From assembly GCA_013365325.1 (NCBI GenBank), contig JABVXV010000201.1, positions 51,332 to 115,331 of the forward strand: a stretch of DNA of 64,000 bases. The letters are read 5' to 3'. The notes under the pieces are model-generated. The model did not search any database. It was given only the letters and a program-made list of their open reading frames with translations, and was not told where the DNA came from. Both the position numbers and the translations under genes were made by a program. This DNA comes from Dipetalonema caudispina. Lineage: Eukaryota; Nematoda; Chromadorea; Rhabditida; Onchocercidae. Positions 24,048-40,992 of this stretch are shown here, one piece after another (positions within the stretch are counted from its first letter, which is position 1; every line of letters starts with the position of its first letter).

Positions 24048-26909
24048 TCAATCTTTGAGGAATACGCGCTTCATCTTTGATATGTCGACATCTTTGAACG
24101 GATACCAGGGATGATCGATAACCCTGAATTATTTCAAATGCATTCGTTAACTATTGTAACCTTCCTAAACCTTGGGATTTAAGAACTAGTTTTTTTCCCT
24201 AAATTTCTATATATACCAGAATCACACATTGCAGAAAGCAGAATTCCCTCAACAAAATGAAATAAAAACGTAATTCATGTCAGAAAAAAAGATCCCACAA
24301 AGAAATATAAAACTTACAAATCAAAAAGAAAAAGACGAGTACGTGTTTTCACGTCATCCAGTTGCTTGATTTCCTCTTCAGTTAATTTAAAATCGAAAAT
24401 GTTGAAATTTTCGATTATTCTATCTGGATTAATACTTTTGGGAATAGTAGCAATACCACGCTGTGTCATGTGACGTAAAAGCACCTTAAATACATCCACA
24501 CTAATCTTCCGATCAGTAATGTTAAGCAGTTTTGGTCGTTATGAAATTCCTGTGAAAAATGAACTTTCGAATACATCATCTAAAATAAAATCAAAGTTCG
24601 AAAATTCCACGAATACATATACCTGAGCTGGTGATTTCTTGTACTTTTCGGCCAGTTGTAAAACCAAAGGATCCTTCATGGGTTCACCAATGGGCCAGGT
24701 AAAGTCCGGATTAAAAGCTGTTCTTCCGGGTGAACCAAGTGTTGCGTAGCTTGTCATCGTGATATTATTCTTCTTACAAAATTCATGAAGTTCTTTTTGC
24801 GGCCAATACAGATGTGTCTCGACCTAAATATCAGAGGATCTCATATAGACTAATATTCAACAAAAGAATGAAAGAAAACCTATTTGACGAATTCAGTACT
24901 GAACAGTAAATTCCAAATTCTAATTAAATGATTCCAGAATACACTGCTCAGCATGCCATAATATCTTAAAATTATCAAAATTATTTCATTGAGATATACA
25001 AACAATCCTGTTATACAGCTGTCATTCATCGAAAAGTCTCACCTGTAAATTATGCGGTTTCACAGCTGCATGATCGAGAACATATTGCATTTGTTCCTCG
25101 TTGAAATTGGATAATCCAATAGCCTGAAAATATTATATAAACATTGAAGACAAGTCAAATGAAGCAATAAATCCGATCAACCACATAGAAAAGAAAGCAA
25201 CTGATAACATTTCAGAACATAGCACTAGTAAAAACATACCTTCAGTTTTCCCTCCTTATACAACTTTTCCAGCACTCTCCAGGTTTCGATATGGTCAATT
25301 AGTTCAGGAATCACATGTCCATCCTCCAATAACAATTTGTAGTTATCCGGTGTATCGCCAGGCTGATGCTGAAATAAAATTTGGCTTAACACTACTTTCT
25401 AACAAAAGTAATTGAACTGCTTAACACGAAAGGACTAAGAAGGATTGGTTTATTATATAACTATCCTCCCCCTTCAATGTATAGTGAATAATGTTTGCTA
25501 ATAGTAACATACTGGACAATTTCCTGAAATATGTTTCTCATGGTATTCAATTTACCTTTCGGCTGTTAAATCGGTAGTTATAAATAAATTGAGTGGTTGA
25601 AAAGAAAATACGTACTTTGCATGGACATGGACAGTGGACAAGATAAAGGTCAAAATAATCCACGTGCAAATCTTTCAGCTGTTTCTCCACCAGTCCTTCA
25701 ATCTCGTCCGGTCTGTGCACCATGAATGGTAGCTGTAAATAGAAAAGCATTAATAAGGAAATTATAAAGTTATTTAAAACCTCGACAGTTAAATAGGTTA
25801 GATTTTGAAAAAAATGGTACCGCTTCGTTCATCTTTTAAATTTTCACCGATCATTCCATTCCCCCCAAAAAATATAGCTCTGTTACAAGCGAATAGACTG
25901 AACAGAATGATTTAATAATTGCAATCAGTGTTTTTTCGAAAGCATAAAAAAGCATATGCGTTACCATATATGCCTAGCTAAAAAACCCGGAAGTGCCAGT
26001 TGGTTTTGTCATTATAAATAGTATATAGTTATTTGGATGATAAGAACTTACTTTTGTTGTGATAAATACATCTTTTCGTTTTAATTTGCCGGAAGTAAAA
26101 TATTCTTGCAGTACTTTCCCGATGATAGCTTCGTTACGATAAATATAAGCAGTGTCGATTAACGGGTATCCAGCATCCAGAGCTGTTTTCAGTGCTGTTG
26201 TTAAAGCTGTCGGATCGGTGGACTGAAGAAAAAAAAAATGGACAAGCAGTATATCAATTTGAATACAGAATCTTTTTAAAGCCAATCAAATCAATGATAG
26301 ATAACTTATTTATCCTTTAAACTTGCTCTGTTCTTTGAATGATCTATAGGAGAGATTTCATTCCGAAAAAAGAATTTAACTTTATTAAAGTAATGACATT
26401 TAAATATATCTTATCAAGATGGCTGTTGAACAGAACCCAAAAAATGATTGCGATATGTTAATTCGATATGGGTTTAATTTTATCATGATAATATCAATTG
26501 AAATCGAATTTGGTTCGCCAAATCTAAATCTAATTTGTTTACCAAATTAGTAATGACTTAGATTATATTTAATTTCATCGAAATAGTACAACAATAAACA
26601 TACCAGGCATAAATTGGCAATTAAATCTAACACTAATTAAATAAGTCATAATTGAAGACAACCATTTAGACGCATATTTAAACATGACTAGTTAAAAACT
26701 GATGGTAATAATTCATTCCAATGGATACTTGGTTTGCAACATTTCAGTAGTTATTTCAATTCTTCGTCAACTTTCCACTTTCGGCTAAATTCTTCATTTT
26801 TAAATAAGTTTTTACTCTGAACAATGAAAAAACTCACCAGCCATGTACCCAAACCAAAAAGCGGTAAATCGGCACCAGTGGCCAATTTGACAGTTTCATA
26901 TTTAACCAT
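24048..26909 (-). CDS. Aldo-keto reductase
   Basis: A cytosolic NADPH-dependent reductase of aldehydes and ketones, AKR1-like. Eight exons from the 5' end: 26909-26838, 26222-26052, 25732-25616, 25368-25240, 25123-25043, 24823-24623, 24484-24318, 24123-24048; 337 residues, slightly longer than the usual 315-330. The catalytic tetrad is complete: D47 and Y52 (LIDTAYIY), K81 (VFITTK), H114 (YLVHCP). Other hallmarks are LPLFGLGTW at the N-terminus, the family signature KLKAIGLSNFN, and the cofactor-binding IPKSINPDRIIENFNIFDF. The C-terminus shows DHPWYPF and ends in a lysine-rich tail. VHCPCPCK replaces the common VHWP, adding three cysteines next to the active site. The exon 7 acceptor is AAG. 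It is divergent from the cap methyltransferase. Substrate cannot be told from sequence. Confidence 0.95.
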
Positions 26910-26910
26910 A

Positions 26911-26919
26911 TCTGAAAGA
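26911..26919 (-). other. Candidate trans-splice acceptor of aldo-keto reductase
   Basis: On the minus strand atctttcag is followed by AT and then the ATG. A TTTCAG this close to the start is typical of spliced-leader addition in nematodes. Confidence 0.5.
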
Positions 26920-28196
26920 TCTGTACATTGAATAAGCCTGAGCAATTCAATAATGTTTTATGACTTGTCTACCACTTCTAACTTTTTAATAATACCTCCA
27001 TTACTGTATAAAATACCAATATCGTGGATAGTCAAAGGGAAATGAAGTGAATCATATCTAAATTAAATCACCCGTCATCAATCGATAATCAATACAATGA
27101 TTTCACGGCCCCATTAATTTCAATCATTAATTATAATTGTAAATGAGAGGTTAATGAGTGGTAATTGTGATCCACTGTTTTGAAGACTTCCGGATGCTAT
27201 GTAGCACGGTAAGGTTTATCTGAATCCATCTATGAGAAGAATTGGAATTTTCCGCGTTATAAAACCGAAAAGGTATCAAGCACTATGTCAGCAATAATGT
27301 TCAAAGAACGAGATAAATAAGCATATATTTCGAGAAATGTGAAACTATGAAAATACGAATACTTTCCGGATTCCTTAATAATGCAGAAGCAATAAGTTTA
27401 AATAGTCAGCAGTTCAGATACTGAGATTCTTATAATCCGTCTTTCGCGGTTCTGATCATTTCCTCCCGCGTAATGAGTAATGAGAGATGGTCGATCGGTT
27501 ATGGATAATGAACATAAAAATGATTTGTGGTGGTGCTGTTCGTGTAATACCGTTCTCAATTAGCTGTGTGACATTGCAATTAAATTAAAGTTAGAATTAT
27601 TTTGATGGAGTAAGTGCAGGCAGTAAAGAGACATTAAGATGGTGCAAATTCTTGGAGAACAACTAAAAAAAAAAAAACCACCTAAACATCTTAAAGACGA
27701 TCCTCCCGTCAACTCTTTTTTTCGACACTACCGAAAATGTTTTGGTTTATTGTGTGCCATTTCATTTTAGAGCTATTCTGAATTCCAAAACTGATAAACA
27801 AGAAATTCCAGTTCAAAATGTTCAGTTGAAAAACGGAAGTAGAACGAAATTTAATTTTGACACTTCCATTTGAAATTAAATCTTCCAGAAAAAAAAACAC
27901 TTCTTACTTTACATAATCAGTTTCTGGTAGAAAGACTGATCAATTAATCGATCAAGTAATAAATTTATTGCAATCAACCTGATCCATTTTGTTAGTTACT
28001 ACGGATCAAGCTATGATTAGCATGAATAAAACCGTGACCTTAAAAAAAGAAGTGGTAGAATGTTTATAACCTTCGGTCTTCTAATTTTAAAATCTAATTC
28101 ACCGCCCCAGCTTAAATCACATTTATAATCTGATTGTTTGATCCTAAGCCAAATCAACTTTCGCAAATTGAGCCCAGGCCTTATATAATTTCTTTT

Positions 28197-28206
28197 ATTT
28201 TTATAG
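28197..28206 (+). other. Candidate trans-splice acceptor of the cap methyltransferase
   Basis: The sequence ttatttttatag ends at 28206, leaving a 35-nt leader before the ATG. There is no upstream exon with coding character. Confidence 0.45.
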
Positions 28207-28241
28207 CTGTCGAAATTTTCATCTGTGTGTTTGTCGGTGGA

Positions 28242-31875
<3,634 letters not shown>

Positions 31876-31877
<2 letters not shown>

Positions 31878-31996
31878 AAGAAAAATATGGTTTTACAAGA
31901 TACTTCGAAAGCACTTTAGAAAGAAAAAAATGGTTTTACAAGGTGCTTCGAAAGCACTCTAGAAAGAAAAATATGGTTTTACAAAGTACTTCGATA
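31876..31996 (+). repeat. 43-bp tandem repeat abutting the RNMT stop codon
   Basis: About 2.7 units of (G)AAAGAAAAATATGGTTTTAC + AA(G/A)(A/G)T(A/G)CTTCGAAAGCACTCTAGA. The word ATGGTTTTACAA recurs at 31887, 31930 and 31973, so the period is 43. The array begins at the stop codon and forms the start of the 3' UTR. Confidence 0.85.
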
Positions 31997-33014
31997 GATG
32001 ACTCAACTTTGTTCGATATTCGATTTTTAACGCTACTTTTTCCCTCGCTGAGTAGCCTACTCATCTTGATGAATTCGGAAAAGACATAACTTTCCTATCG
32101 TCTGAAACAAATATCATTATAGCTACTGAAATGCGAGACTGAGTCACTGAAAGTATCTTTTTTCATCGGATGATTGCCCATATTGCTGGCGGACTTTGAT
32201 TGATTTGCAAGAGTGCTCTTCCAGAAAAACCAATTTGTTAAATTATTACAAGAAGAAAATTAGTTTTAGAAATGAAACATTTGAAGTAATGGTGGAACTG
32301 ACTCATTACTTATCGAAATTTTAAAAATTCATAATCTCTTTAGTGTTTTGATTTAGACAAATTATTTATGAATTAGGCTTCCAAGTTATTTCATTCCTGT
32401 CTTATATATCTGTTAATTTTGTTAATGTCATTATATCTTAATACTTTTCGTATTGTCACGAAATCTCACCGATTATCGAATTAGCCGGTGGATTAGAATA
32501 AATCGTTGACGGTTGACATTGTATTCTTCCTGGGATTGTTTGTTTGCTTATTCGTGTACTGTGGCGTGCCGTAACGTTAATGGGAAACATGCAGTACTCT
32601 AAATATCTAGATGTTCCTTATATAATTCACTTGGTCAATATTTCGATGACTGGTTTGACATTTAAGCAAGTTAATGTTCACTTGTTACAATGAAAATGAA
32701 GAAAATCAAAAAGTGTGTTGTTGTCAATTAGTCCAACCAGAAAAAATATGCCGGAAATTTTAGCTCTTGTTTCGCATAAGTTTGCTAAATGTATTTTTTT
32801 ACCTAAAAAAGCCTGCGGGTAAACCTTATGAAATTTGATTGAATTGCGAAATCAAAAAATGAATAAATGAAAAGAAATTTTTGGTCCTTCCCTGAAGACT
32901 GTACATTTTTAAATTATTGCAACTATGATGTTTGTACGTATCTTCCCCTATTTTAACTCTTTCATCATCGGTCATGTATCTTCACGCAATTCATGCGCAA
33001 ATATAGAATATCCA

Positions 33015-33076
33015 GTTGTTGTTGTTGTTGTTATTGTTGTTGTTGCTATTGCTGTTGTTGTTGTTCTTGTTCTTGT
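33015..33076. repeat. Imperfect GTT triplet repeat
   Basis: A run of GTT triplets interrupted by ATT, GCT and CTT over about 60 bp. Confidence 0.9.
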
Positions 33077-33200
33077 TTTTGATCTTGTTATTCTTTTACT
33101 AAATATGAAATGCTCTATTATCAATCGAGTTTTATTAATTCTAATCATATTTTCTAGTTTAATAAAGCTTATCCCTGTTTGAAGAGCACTTGTCAATTTG

Positions 33201-33220
33201 TTTATATATATATATATATG
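33201..33220. repeat. TA microsatellite
   Basis: A run of TA dinucleotides of about 18-20 bp in the intergenic region after RNMT. Confidence 0.85.
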
Positions 33221-34339
33221 CTTGCTTTTTTTTGCATATAATTGAATGTCTGTTTGTCTGTTCATACACATAGTTTTTATATTTTGTTATACAATATTGA
33301 TGTATATAATGATTGATGTATATAACGAGGAAAAAAATAGAAGGGTAAAATGAGAACCGGATTTTTGGATACTATCATGAGTAGTTTTGAATAGCTAGGC
33401 TATTAAAGAGGTTATAAAGGTAAAAAGGAGAGGTAGGGAAAGATGATGTTAACTTGCAGACAGATATCAATCAGTCCTGAATGTGTTGTTTTCTTTTCAA
33501 TTCCAAATTATTGTTCGCGTGACATACAGAATGGTAAATATTAACCGATGATTTCCATATGACTGATCAAGTTAATATATTCAGAAAAGCAACTGATGAT
33601 AAATGAAGAACATTATATGATTCTTTTAGTCATATAACATCATATTTTAATGCTAGCATCAATTATCATCAATTGTTACAAATGAAGCATATAAAGGAAA
33701 ATAAGAAGATTGAAATTAATCATTAAATTATATGAGAAGAGGAGGAAAGTTTATTGTGTGAATAGAAATGAAATGATTAATTGAAAAGATTGATTAAATT
33801 AAGTGTTAGCGAAGTATTAATTCCTTTAAGAATTAATTTTATGAAAAAAAAAGATATTCGTTAATTAATGTTAAGATATATAATTACATGAATAAGATAT
33901 CCTACGACATCAACATCTTTCTCTATGTAAGAAATTTCAATCTGAAAGCGTAGTACTTATGATAAAGGTCAAAATATAGAAATCATCGGTTATCGTGTGT
34001 ATCAACATCTGGATAATGTTTGTATGTGTGTGGCCTTATTGTTGTCGAATTTCCTTTTGGATTTTGATATTTACAATATCATATATGCTATATCACAAAT
34101 AGCTAGGATAAAGATATGGAAATCTTAAAAATATTATAGGAAGGACAATGACAAATTAAATATTAAGTCGTTTAAAAACTTTGGAAATCAATCAATAACT
34201 TGTTTGAATATAATCTATGATTTAAATAATGCATTCTTGGAATATGCTTAACAATCTATATGAATTGTATTAACGATATGAAAATAATTTGATCGATAAG
34301 AATGGTATTTTTCTGTACATTTTATTCAAAGTAATAGTG

Positions 34340-34436
34340 AAAGCAATTCCCATTCAAAGTAATATTTTTCGTAAGAAAATATTATGATAATTAATATTTT
34401 CCCGTAAAAAGTTTAACTTTGAATAGGAATTGCTTT
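34340..34436. repeat. Imperfect hairpin of about 97 nt
   Basis: The outer arms AAAGCAATTCC(C)ATTCAAAGT and its complement ACTTTGAAT(A)GGAATTGCTTT pair over about 21 bp with one mismatch. The inner parts (AATATTTTTCG... against ...CGTAAAAAGTTTA, and AAAATATTA against TAATATTTT) pair imperfectly. The right arm is followed by a T-run. The word ATTCAAAGTAAT also occurs just upstream at 34323. Confidence 0.75.
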
Positions 34437-35304
34437 TTTTATCGAAATTGATCAAATCATTCAGAAATTTTTCCTTCAGATTACGAAATTTTGGAAAAGT
34501 GCAGCAAAGAAGATTATCGAAATGAATGGAACAAAAAAAAGAGGCAGAAAACATCAAAGATATTTTCTTGCTGATCGTTCAAACAATGGTTGTTTTTAGA
34601 TTGGGGAAAAAAGAAAGTGAAAACATTTCTGATTTTTGTAAAGAATTTTCAAAAAAAAGGTCTTTCTTTTTCCCTTAATACGAAATTTTGTTGTTTACAA
34701 TTTCGGATGAATTTAAATGATTGTTCATTATATTTGACGTATAATTTGTTTAGCTGAAAAATATGGCAAATGTTTATGTCATTAAATTTTTAAAACAATA
34801 AATGCTTGTAAACTTGTTAAATTTAAATGTGTAAGAAAATAAATTAATATTTAAATTTAACATTTAATCGGTTTACAAAATAAATGTAAAATTAATTATG
34901 CCTATAACTATGCTTACATTTCCTGAACATCTGGTAGCTCGAAACTTTATGATTTCCATCTTGACACTATCTTCTAATTAGATCAAAGAAAATGATATTT
35001 CATTTTAACAATAGCGGCATTTTATAAGCATCTTTCTAACCGGTCGTACTAATCTTAAGGCTAGAACTTAATGATCTATGAACGAATAAAGAAATATGGT
35101 AAAGATGTTGAAAGTTTTGTGGTAAATATGATAATTTAGAAGTTCGAAGAGTTCATCTTGTTTACTTCGAAATATTCCACTTAATTTACCACACATCGCT
35201 TAATTAGTAATGAAACTTTACGAATATGATATTGAAATAAAATATTTTATTTACAAATATTGAAATTTCACCATATGGTCACACAGTTTTTTGGTCTGAC
35301 ACTT

Positions 35305-35305
<1 letters not shown>

Positions 35306-35331
<26 letters not shown>
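35306..35331. repeat. TA microsatellite
   Basis: Uninterrupted TA dinucleotides, about 25 bp. Confidence 0.9.
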
Positions 35332-35335
<4 letters not shown>

Positions 35336-35529
35336 TAATCGAATAATTAATTAGTCAGCTTCAGTTGATAGGCAAAAAATAGTAATTGCATTGGCTTACT
35401 GCCTACTAATTTTTTATTTTTCAGTAAATAAGTACTAAACATTCAGGAAGCATGCAAAATATCATAGAAGGAAATCGTTGCCTATTAATTTTCATTTCAT
35501 TCGAAGTTTAATTCTACCATTTTATTCAT

Positions 35530-35551
35530 TTATATATATATATATATATAT
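35530..35551. repeat. TA microsatellite
   Basis: Uninterrupted TA dinucleotides, about 21 bp; the second such run within 250 bp. Confidence 0.9.
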
Positions 35552-38490
35552 CTGTCTATTTGTCTATCAATATTTCAATAACTTAATTAAACTCTTACTA
35601 ACTCTTTTTCAATTACTTATAAAATGATCACATAGTTTATACGATTACAAAAATTTATATTTAGTTGAACTAATTTATACAAGTTTACAAATTTATTTTA
35701 CAGACTTACAAAAGTTCACCCACAAATGTTCACTCATTAAATAAATTAATGAGAGTTTTCGACTCCCAGTGACGAAATTCGTGATTAGTTAGCTTAACAT
35801 AAGGAATTAGAAACAACAATTAACTTCACTTTTTCGTCAAGAAGATTTGAATAATTTCAAGATTTCATTTCTTCCCCTTCTTTCCATCAAAAATAATTAA
35901 TGATTAACACCCATCCCATTTGTTTCATCCTACTCTTCCATTTCTTCACTTATTTCCAAATACATTTGACAATATCAATCAACAAGAATATTCTTACTAC
36001 GGTCCCCTTGCCTATCACCTCCCGCATCCCCGAATTTCCCCGCCACACAAGAGGATCGATCATAGCGTGTTAACAAAGACCTTTGTGTTCCACCCAATTA
36101 ATGCCTCTTTTTTAAAATGTTCTAATAAAACTGCTTTCATAACGGATAAATGTATGCCGAAATTGTTGAAGAAATATCAAATATGCAGTCATAGTACATG
36201 TCAACTGTTTCTTTTATCTTCTTTTTTTTTTTTTGCTTGCATCGGTTTCCTCCGAACAATATAAACTATATTTCAATACATTTTGGGTAATCTGAATTAT
36301 CTCTCGTAATTTGTGATAACCAAATTTTTCATTTTTCTTTTTACTTATTAATTTAACCATTAGTGATTATTACATTTCCATCAAATATTTTGTTAATAAA
36401 CATAATATTCCATACTAAATTTACAATTTATTAGTTCTCATTTGAAAAAGAACCTAAAATTTCTTTGGAAGCGGTAAAATAAAAATGAAGCATGCAAATA
36501 TCGATTTCTCCATTTTTTCAAATATGAATTGAAAATTGTCAAAAATCCCTCAATTTAACAATTCTTTTTCATAAAATTTCATACTTTAGTCCAATGTGTT
36601 GTTGTTAGTCAATTTATTCTCTTTGTTTGTTTATCATCCGCCAATTTTATTTGTTTATTTGCCTTCTCCTTCTTCTTCTTCTTCTTCTCTCATTTGAAAT
36701 AATATTTGTTTGTATAAGTTTTAAAGATGGAAAGGTAAAGGGAAAAGAAGAGTATAAGATGAGAAAGATGATTACTTTCATTCCAGTACTTCTATATACT
36801 ATTACTATAACTAGTATCATAATCTATCATTAAGTTATATTTTTATTTCTAACAGATCAAACATTGATGATATTATTCTGTTTGCTTACATAAGAGATAG
36901 ATACCTCTTCTCTTTTTTCCCATATGATATTAAAAACAAACTTTTTTAATACTTATTATAAGGTTATCATCACATACACACACATGCTTGTTTCTTCACT
37001 CCTTTCATATCTACATATACAGATAGTTATGATCGTGATCGTATCAATATTATGATTTGCATAACAATTGAATTGGTAATGTCCATAATTCAATAATATA
37101 CCCCACTTCCTCTGTAAGGATATCGGACGAAGATGATGGTGGCAGAATAGATATTTAACTGACGTTAAGTATATAACATCTACTTTGATATTCGGTGAGG
37201 ATATTTCCATACTTTTTCCTTCATCCTCATTAATTTACATCTTTTATCGAAATTATTGCTGAATATATATATGCTCCGGATGACTCGAAATAATGGTATA
37301 TGAAATGCAGTTTTTTATTTAACAATATGTATATATTTCAGGTTGAATTCAGGATAATAAATACGATTTTCTATAATGTAATTTCTGATAAGTAATTTGG
37401 CTGCTATAAATAGCCAAATTTGATATGATGTAAGTGACACAAAGCATAACTTTGTAACGATAGGCTCGGAAATCTCTTATATTTCAAAAGTAGAATAAAT
37501 ATGTATAACTGACTGCCATGTGGTGTACTTTAGTTGAGAGCTGATTGTTTATCAGTTAGTTATTTGCTTATTTTTCTCTCTTCTTTCTTTTGTAATGTAA
37601 ATTTCTTTTCTTTGAGCAACATGATAGTACTTTGTATACATTAAGAAGGATACTAAAAAAAAGGAAAGTATTAGCAAATGATAAATTTGTCAAACAAACA
37701 CTATCATAATACTTTACGTTATCGTTATATTCTATAAATGAATGATAAATGACAAAAGATGAAATTACTGCATGTTAATTTTTTAATCAGAAAAGAAAAC
37801 GAAGAAATTAACATAATTAAGTAGATGATATGAGAAAGGGAGAGGGAGGGAGAGAAGAAAAGAAGAAACACACTAAGCGAGCCTACTTGAAAAAAGAATG
37901 GAAAAGTTGAAAATAAAAAAAAAAAAAAAAGGGAAAAGAAAACAATTAATTACTATACTGTACAAAAGTGATAATTTTTAATTAAAATGTAAGAGAAAGT
38001 AATTTGACAGTAACATTCTGCAAACGATTTCATGACAAAAACTATACCAGTTAGTAATGTTTAATTAATAACTCCTTTTTTGTTTGCCATCAAAAATTAC
38101 TATAATATAAAATATACTTCTTTTCGACCCACCTAATGAGTACTTAAAATGTACTAACAATTTAACTAAGATATAATTTCCACCTTCTTTTTTCTACTTT
38201 TCTTATGTTCGCGTACAAAAGTACCATCAAAATTAATACATATAAAAATCAAATAAACATCCTTCAAATTGACAACGACAACGAGATATAATTTTTTTAC
38301 ACATCTAACATATCAAGAAACTTCCCTTTCCTGTATACACGACGAGTGAATTTGTAAAAAAAAAATTAAAAATCGAAAATATGCAACGAAAAAAAGTAAT
38401 AAATTAAGGCAACAAGAAAAAAAATAAGTACATATATGTAAATTTTTTATTTTTGAATAATATCAAAAAAAGACAGAATGAGTTAAAAAC

Positions 38491-38570
38491 AAAACACACA
38501 CACATACACACACACACACACATACACACACATACACATACACATACACACACACAAACACATACACAGA
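38491..38570. repeat. CA/CATA microsatellite
   Basis: CA dinucleotides interrupted by CATA units over about 80 bp. Confidence 0.95.
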
Positions 38571-39041
38571 AACTGGTTGACGACGCTTAAGGTTAGATGA
38601 TGAATAACTAACATGAACTAAGCATCAGGTGTAATTAACTAAAATCCAGGTAATCTTATTAATGCATGTGAAGTAATAATAATAGTGACAATGATGACGG
38701 TAATATGACAAGGAGAAGTGAACCAAAAGAAAAAAAAAATGGTAATAATGAAAGAACAAATACATCGGACCAACGACAATGATAACCGGAAAAGAAAATT
38801 GGTACAAGAAGGAAAAAAGAAAATGAAATTGATGTAAAATATTTTAAATTTCAAATGATATGGGCATAAGCTATTGAAAGCTTTACATTTTATATTCAAA
38901 ATCAAATCTTTATAAGTGGTACAAATACCACAAAAGGAAGAAATAGTAATTATGGAAGTAATTTACTTGTGGAAATTTTGATGAAATGGGGAAAAGTGAG
39001 AATAGAAAACAAACAAGTCCCATTGGTATTATGCAGTACTA

Positions 39042-39068
39042 GAGGAGAGAGAGAGAGAGAGAGAGAGG
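39042..39068. repeat. GA microsatellite
   Basis: Pure GA dinucleotides inside a longer purine-rich tract that continues to about 39100. Confidence 0.9.
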
Positions 39069-39722
39069 GAAGAAGAAAGAGAGAGAAGAGAAAAAGGCCA
39101 AGCAGTTTACAAATAATTACGAATTTCTATGTGAGGTCCGTTGAGGAAAACCTGAAATCTGGCACTTATCCACCTGAAAATGTAAATGAAATTCCCAATC
39201 GATTTCCTGGAAAAACAAAACGTAGCAGTTAGTTTTCAAATTATCAATGATATGGAAGAAGGGACTTCAGCCATCAAATAAGAAAATATTTCAATATTTC
39301 CATTTGGAATTCATTCATTTTGCAAAAAGATGATATAAACAAGGCTAGAAGATTTAGAAAGATAAAAGCACTGATAAAAACGGAGGAATGAATGCTGCTT
39401 GTCAGTAAAATACGGAAGGCCACAAAAAAACAACTCCCAAATTTTAATTTTACGGAAATGAAACGACAAAAATATTAGTTTCACTCGATTTGCAACTTAT
39501 TTCATCCCTTTCCTTCTTACGTACAGAGAGTTGAGTTAAAAGGATTGAAATAAAAGGGAATTCACACTATATCATCCGTACATGTTGATTCAAGTAGCAA
39601 AATTCTGCAACATAAAAACGTTGCTATGTAATTTTATAGTACAAAATACAAATGATTCATTATCAGTTCAGTGTTCATGTCAGGAAAATGAGAAATGAAT
39701 AATTTATGAAAGCACTTTGTTG

Positions 39723-39757
39723 ATATTATTATTATCATTATTATTATTATTATTACT
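39723..39757. repeat. ATT triplet microsatellite
   Basis: ATT triplets with one ATC interruption. Confidence 0.9.
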
Positions 39758-40175
39758 GGTGCCGTTGTTATTTTTATCGCTATTGTTGGTGCTGTTTACA
39801 TTCAAATGTTTGGAAAAAAAAAAAAAATAAAAGAAGTGAAGTTAAAACAATACGATTTAAATAAGTAAATATATGAGATAGAGAGAGAAAAAAAAAAAGT
39901 GCTAAGAGAAAATCTCTCTTCTACAGCATAAATGATTGATATATTTACTCGTTATGCAAAATCGTTGGTAAAAGGATTCATTTATTCTACAGTTTTTTTT
40001 ATTTAGGCCGAGAGAAGCCAATTTTATTATACTTGTCTGCTTGATGAATTTTTAAATGAAAACCATTCTCTTTCCAATTTTATTTCACAATTTTCTTCTG
40101 TTCATTCTTGAAATCTGGGAAAGGTTCGAGAGGGTAAGGGTAAATTATTTTCAAATTTTACCAATTCAGATAAAC

Positions 40176-40222
40176 AAGAACAGCAGCAAAATGGATTTAT
40201 CATCCAGTTTGCTGCTGTTCTT
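40176..40222. repeat. Hairpin with 21-bp stem
   Basis: Arms 40176-40196 (AAGAACAGCAGCAAAATGGAT) and 40202-40222 are complementary at 20 of 21 positions around the 5-nt loop TTATC. The arms are unusually rich in G and C for this spacer. Confidence 0.9.
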
Positions 40223-40743
40223 TAATTCGTGAGAAATTTCGAACAGTAACTGAAGAAAGAAATGTTTCAAAACTTACGAGAGAAATTCTTTCCCATCCGT
40301 TATTAAGGAAAATTTACTTGGTAATCTTTCTATGATCAGTGATTTTTCTTTTTTTCGTGAAACGGAAAAACGAAGAAAGGCACGGAAACTTATCCTAGAG
40401 ATATTTTAAACCAGATTCTACCAAAAAGAAATCAATAAACCGTCCCATTTTTTGGCTGATAATTACTTTCACGTTTTGACTAAAAAAATAAAAAGACCAA
40501 ATTTAGGATGACAGAACAAAGAACAGATGTAAAATTGGGGAAGATTTGAAAATTTCTTAAAGCTTATTTAACCCTTCAGAAAAATAATGAAGTGGGAAAT
40601 GGGAAGGGAAGAAAATTATCTCAATAAAAAAAAGGAAGAAGAAAGAAAATTGTCAGAAATAGAATATTAACAGATATGAGAGAATTCTTTTTAAAAAAAA
40701 AGAAAGTTTACAAATTTTAAAGGCACAATGATGAATAAAAAGT

Positions 40744-40822
40744 AATGATAATAATAATAATAATAATAATAATGTTAATAATAATAATAATAATAATAAA
40801 CATGATCATAATAATAATGATA
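40744..40822. repeat. AAT triplet microsatellite
   Basis: AAT/ATA triplets over about 75 bp with a few interruptions (GTT, CATGATC). Confidence 0.95.
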
Positions 40823-40920
40823 AAATGGATTTACATTCGGGAGCTTCACTGAGTTCAGGTAGATGAATGGGGACATAAAAAAGAAAACAAATAAAATAAA
40901 CTACTATTACTACTAATTAC

Positions 40921-40992
40921 TAACATACATACACATACACATACACGCACATACATACACATACACATACACACATACATACAGTACACACC
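40921..40992. repeat. CATA/CA microsatellite
   Basis: Alternating CATA and CACATA units over about 70 bp. Confidence 0.95.

Larger units (their letters stand above)
26910..28241. promoter_or_regulatory. Divergent intergenic region of aldo-keto reductase and cap methyltransferase
   Basis: 1.3 kb between two start codons pointing away from each other, so both promoters must lie here. A somewhat GC-richer patch (ctttcgcggttctgatc, tcctcccgcg) sits at about 27440-27510. An A-run is at 27665-27678. No specific binding site was recognised. The acceptor-like ...atctttcag ends 3 nt before the reductase ATG, and ...tttttatag lies 36 nt before the methyltransferase ATG; both fit trans-splicing. Confidence 0.45.

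Noticed and set aside
35920..36264. 114-codon open frame (+) in the RNMT-CCCH gap
   Set aside because: No ATG near its start, no recognisable motif, crosses a T-run, and no flanking exons were found.
38969..39232. 87-codon open frame (+) over the GA repeat
   Set aside because: The middle third is translated GA repeat and the rest resembles no known protein.
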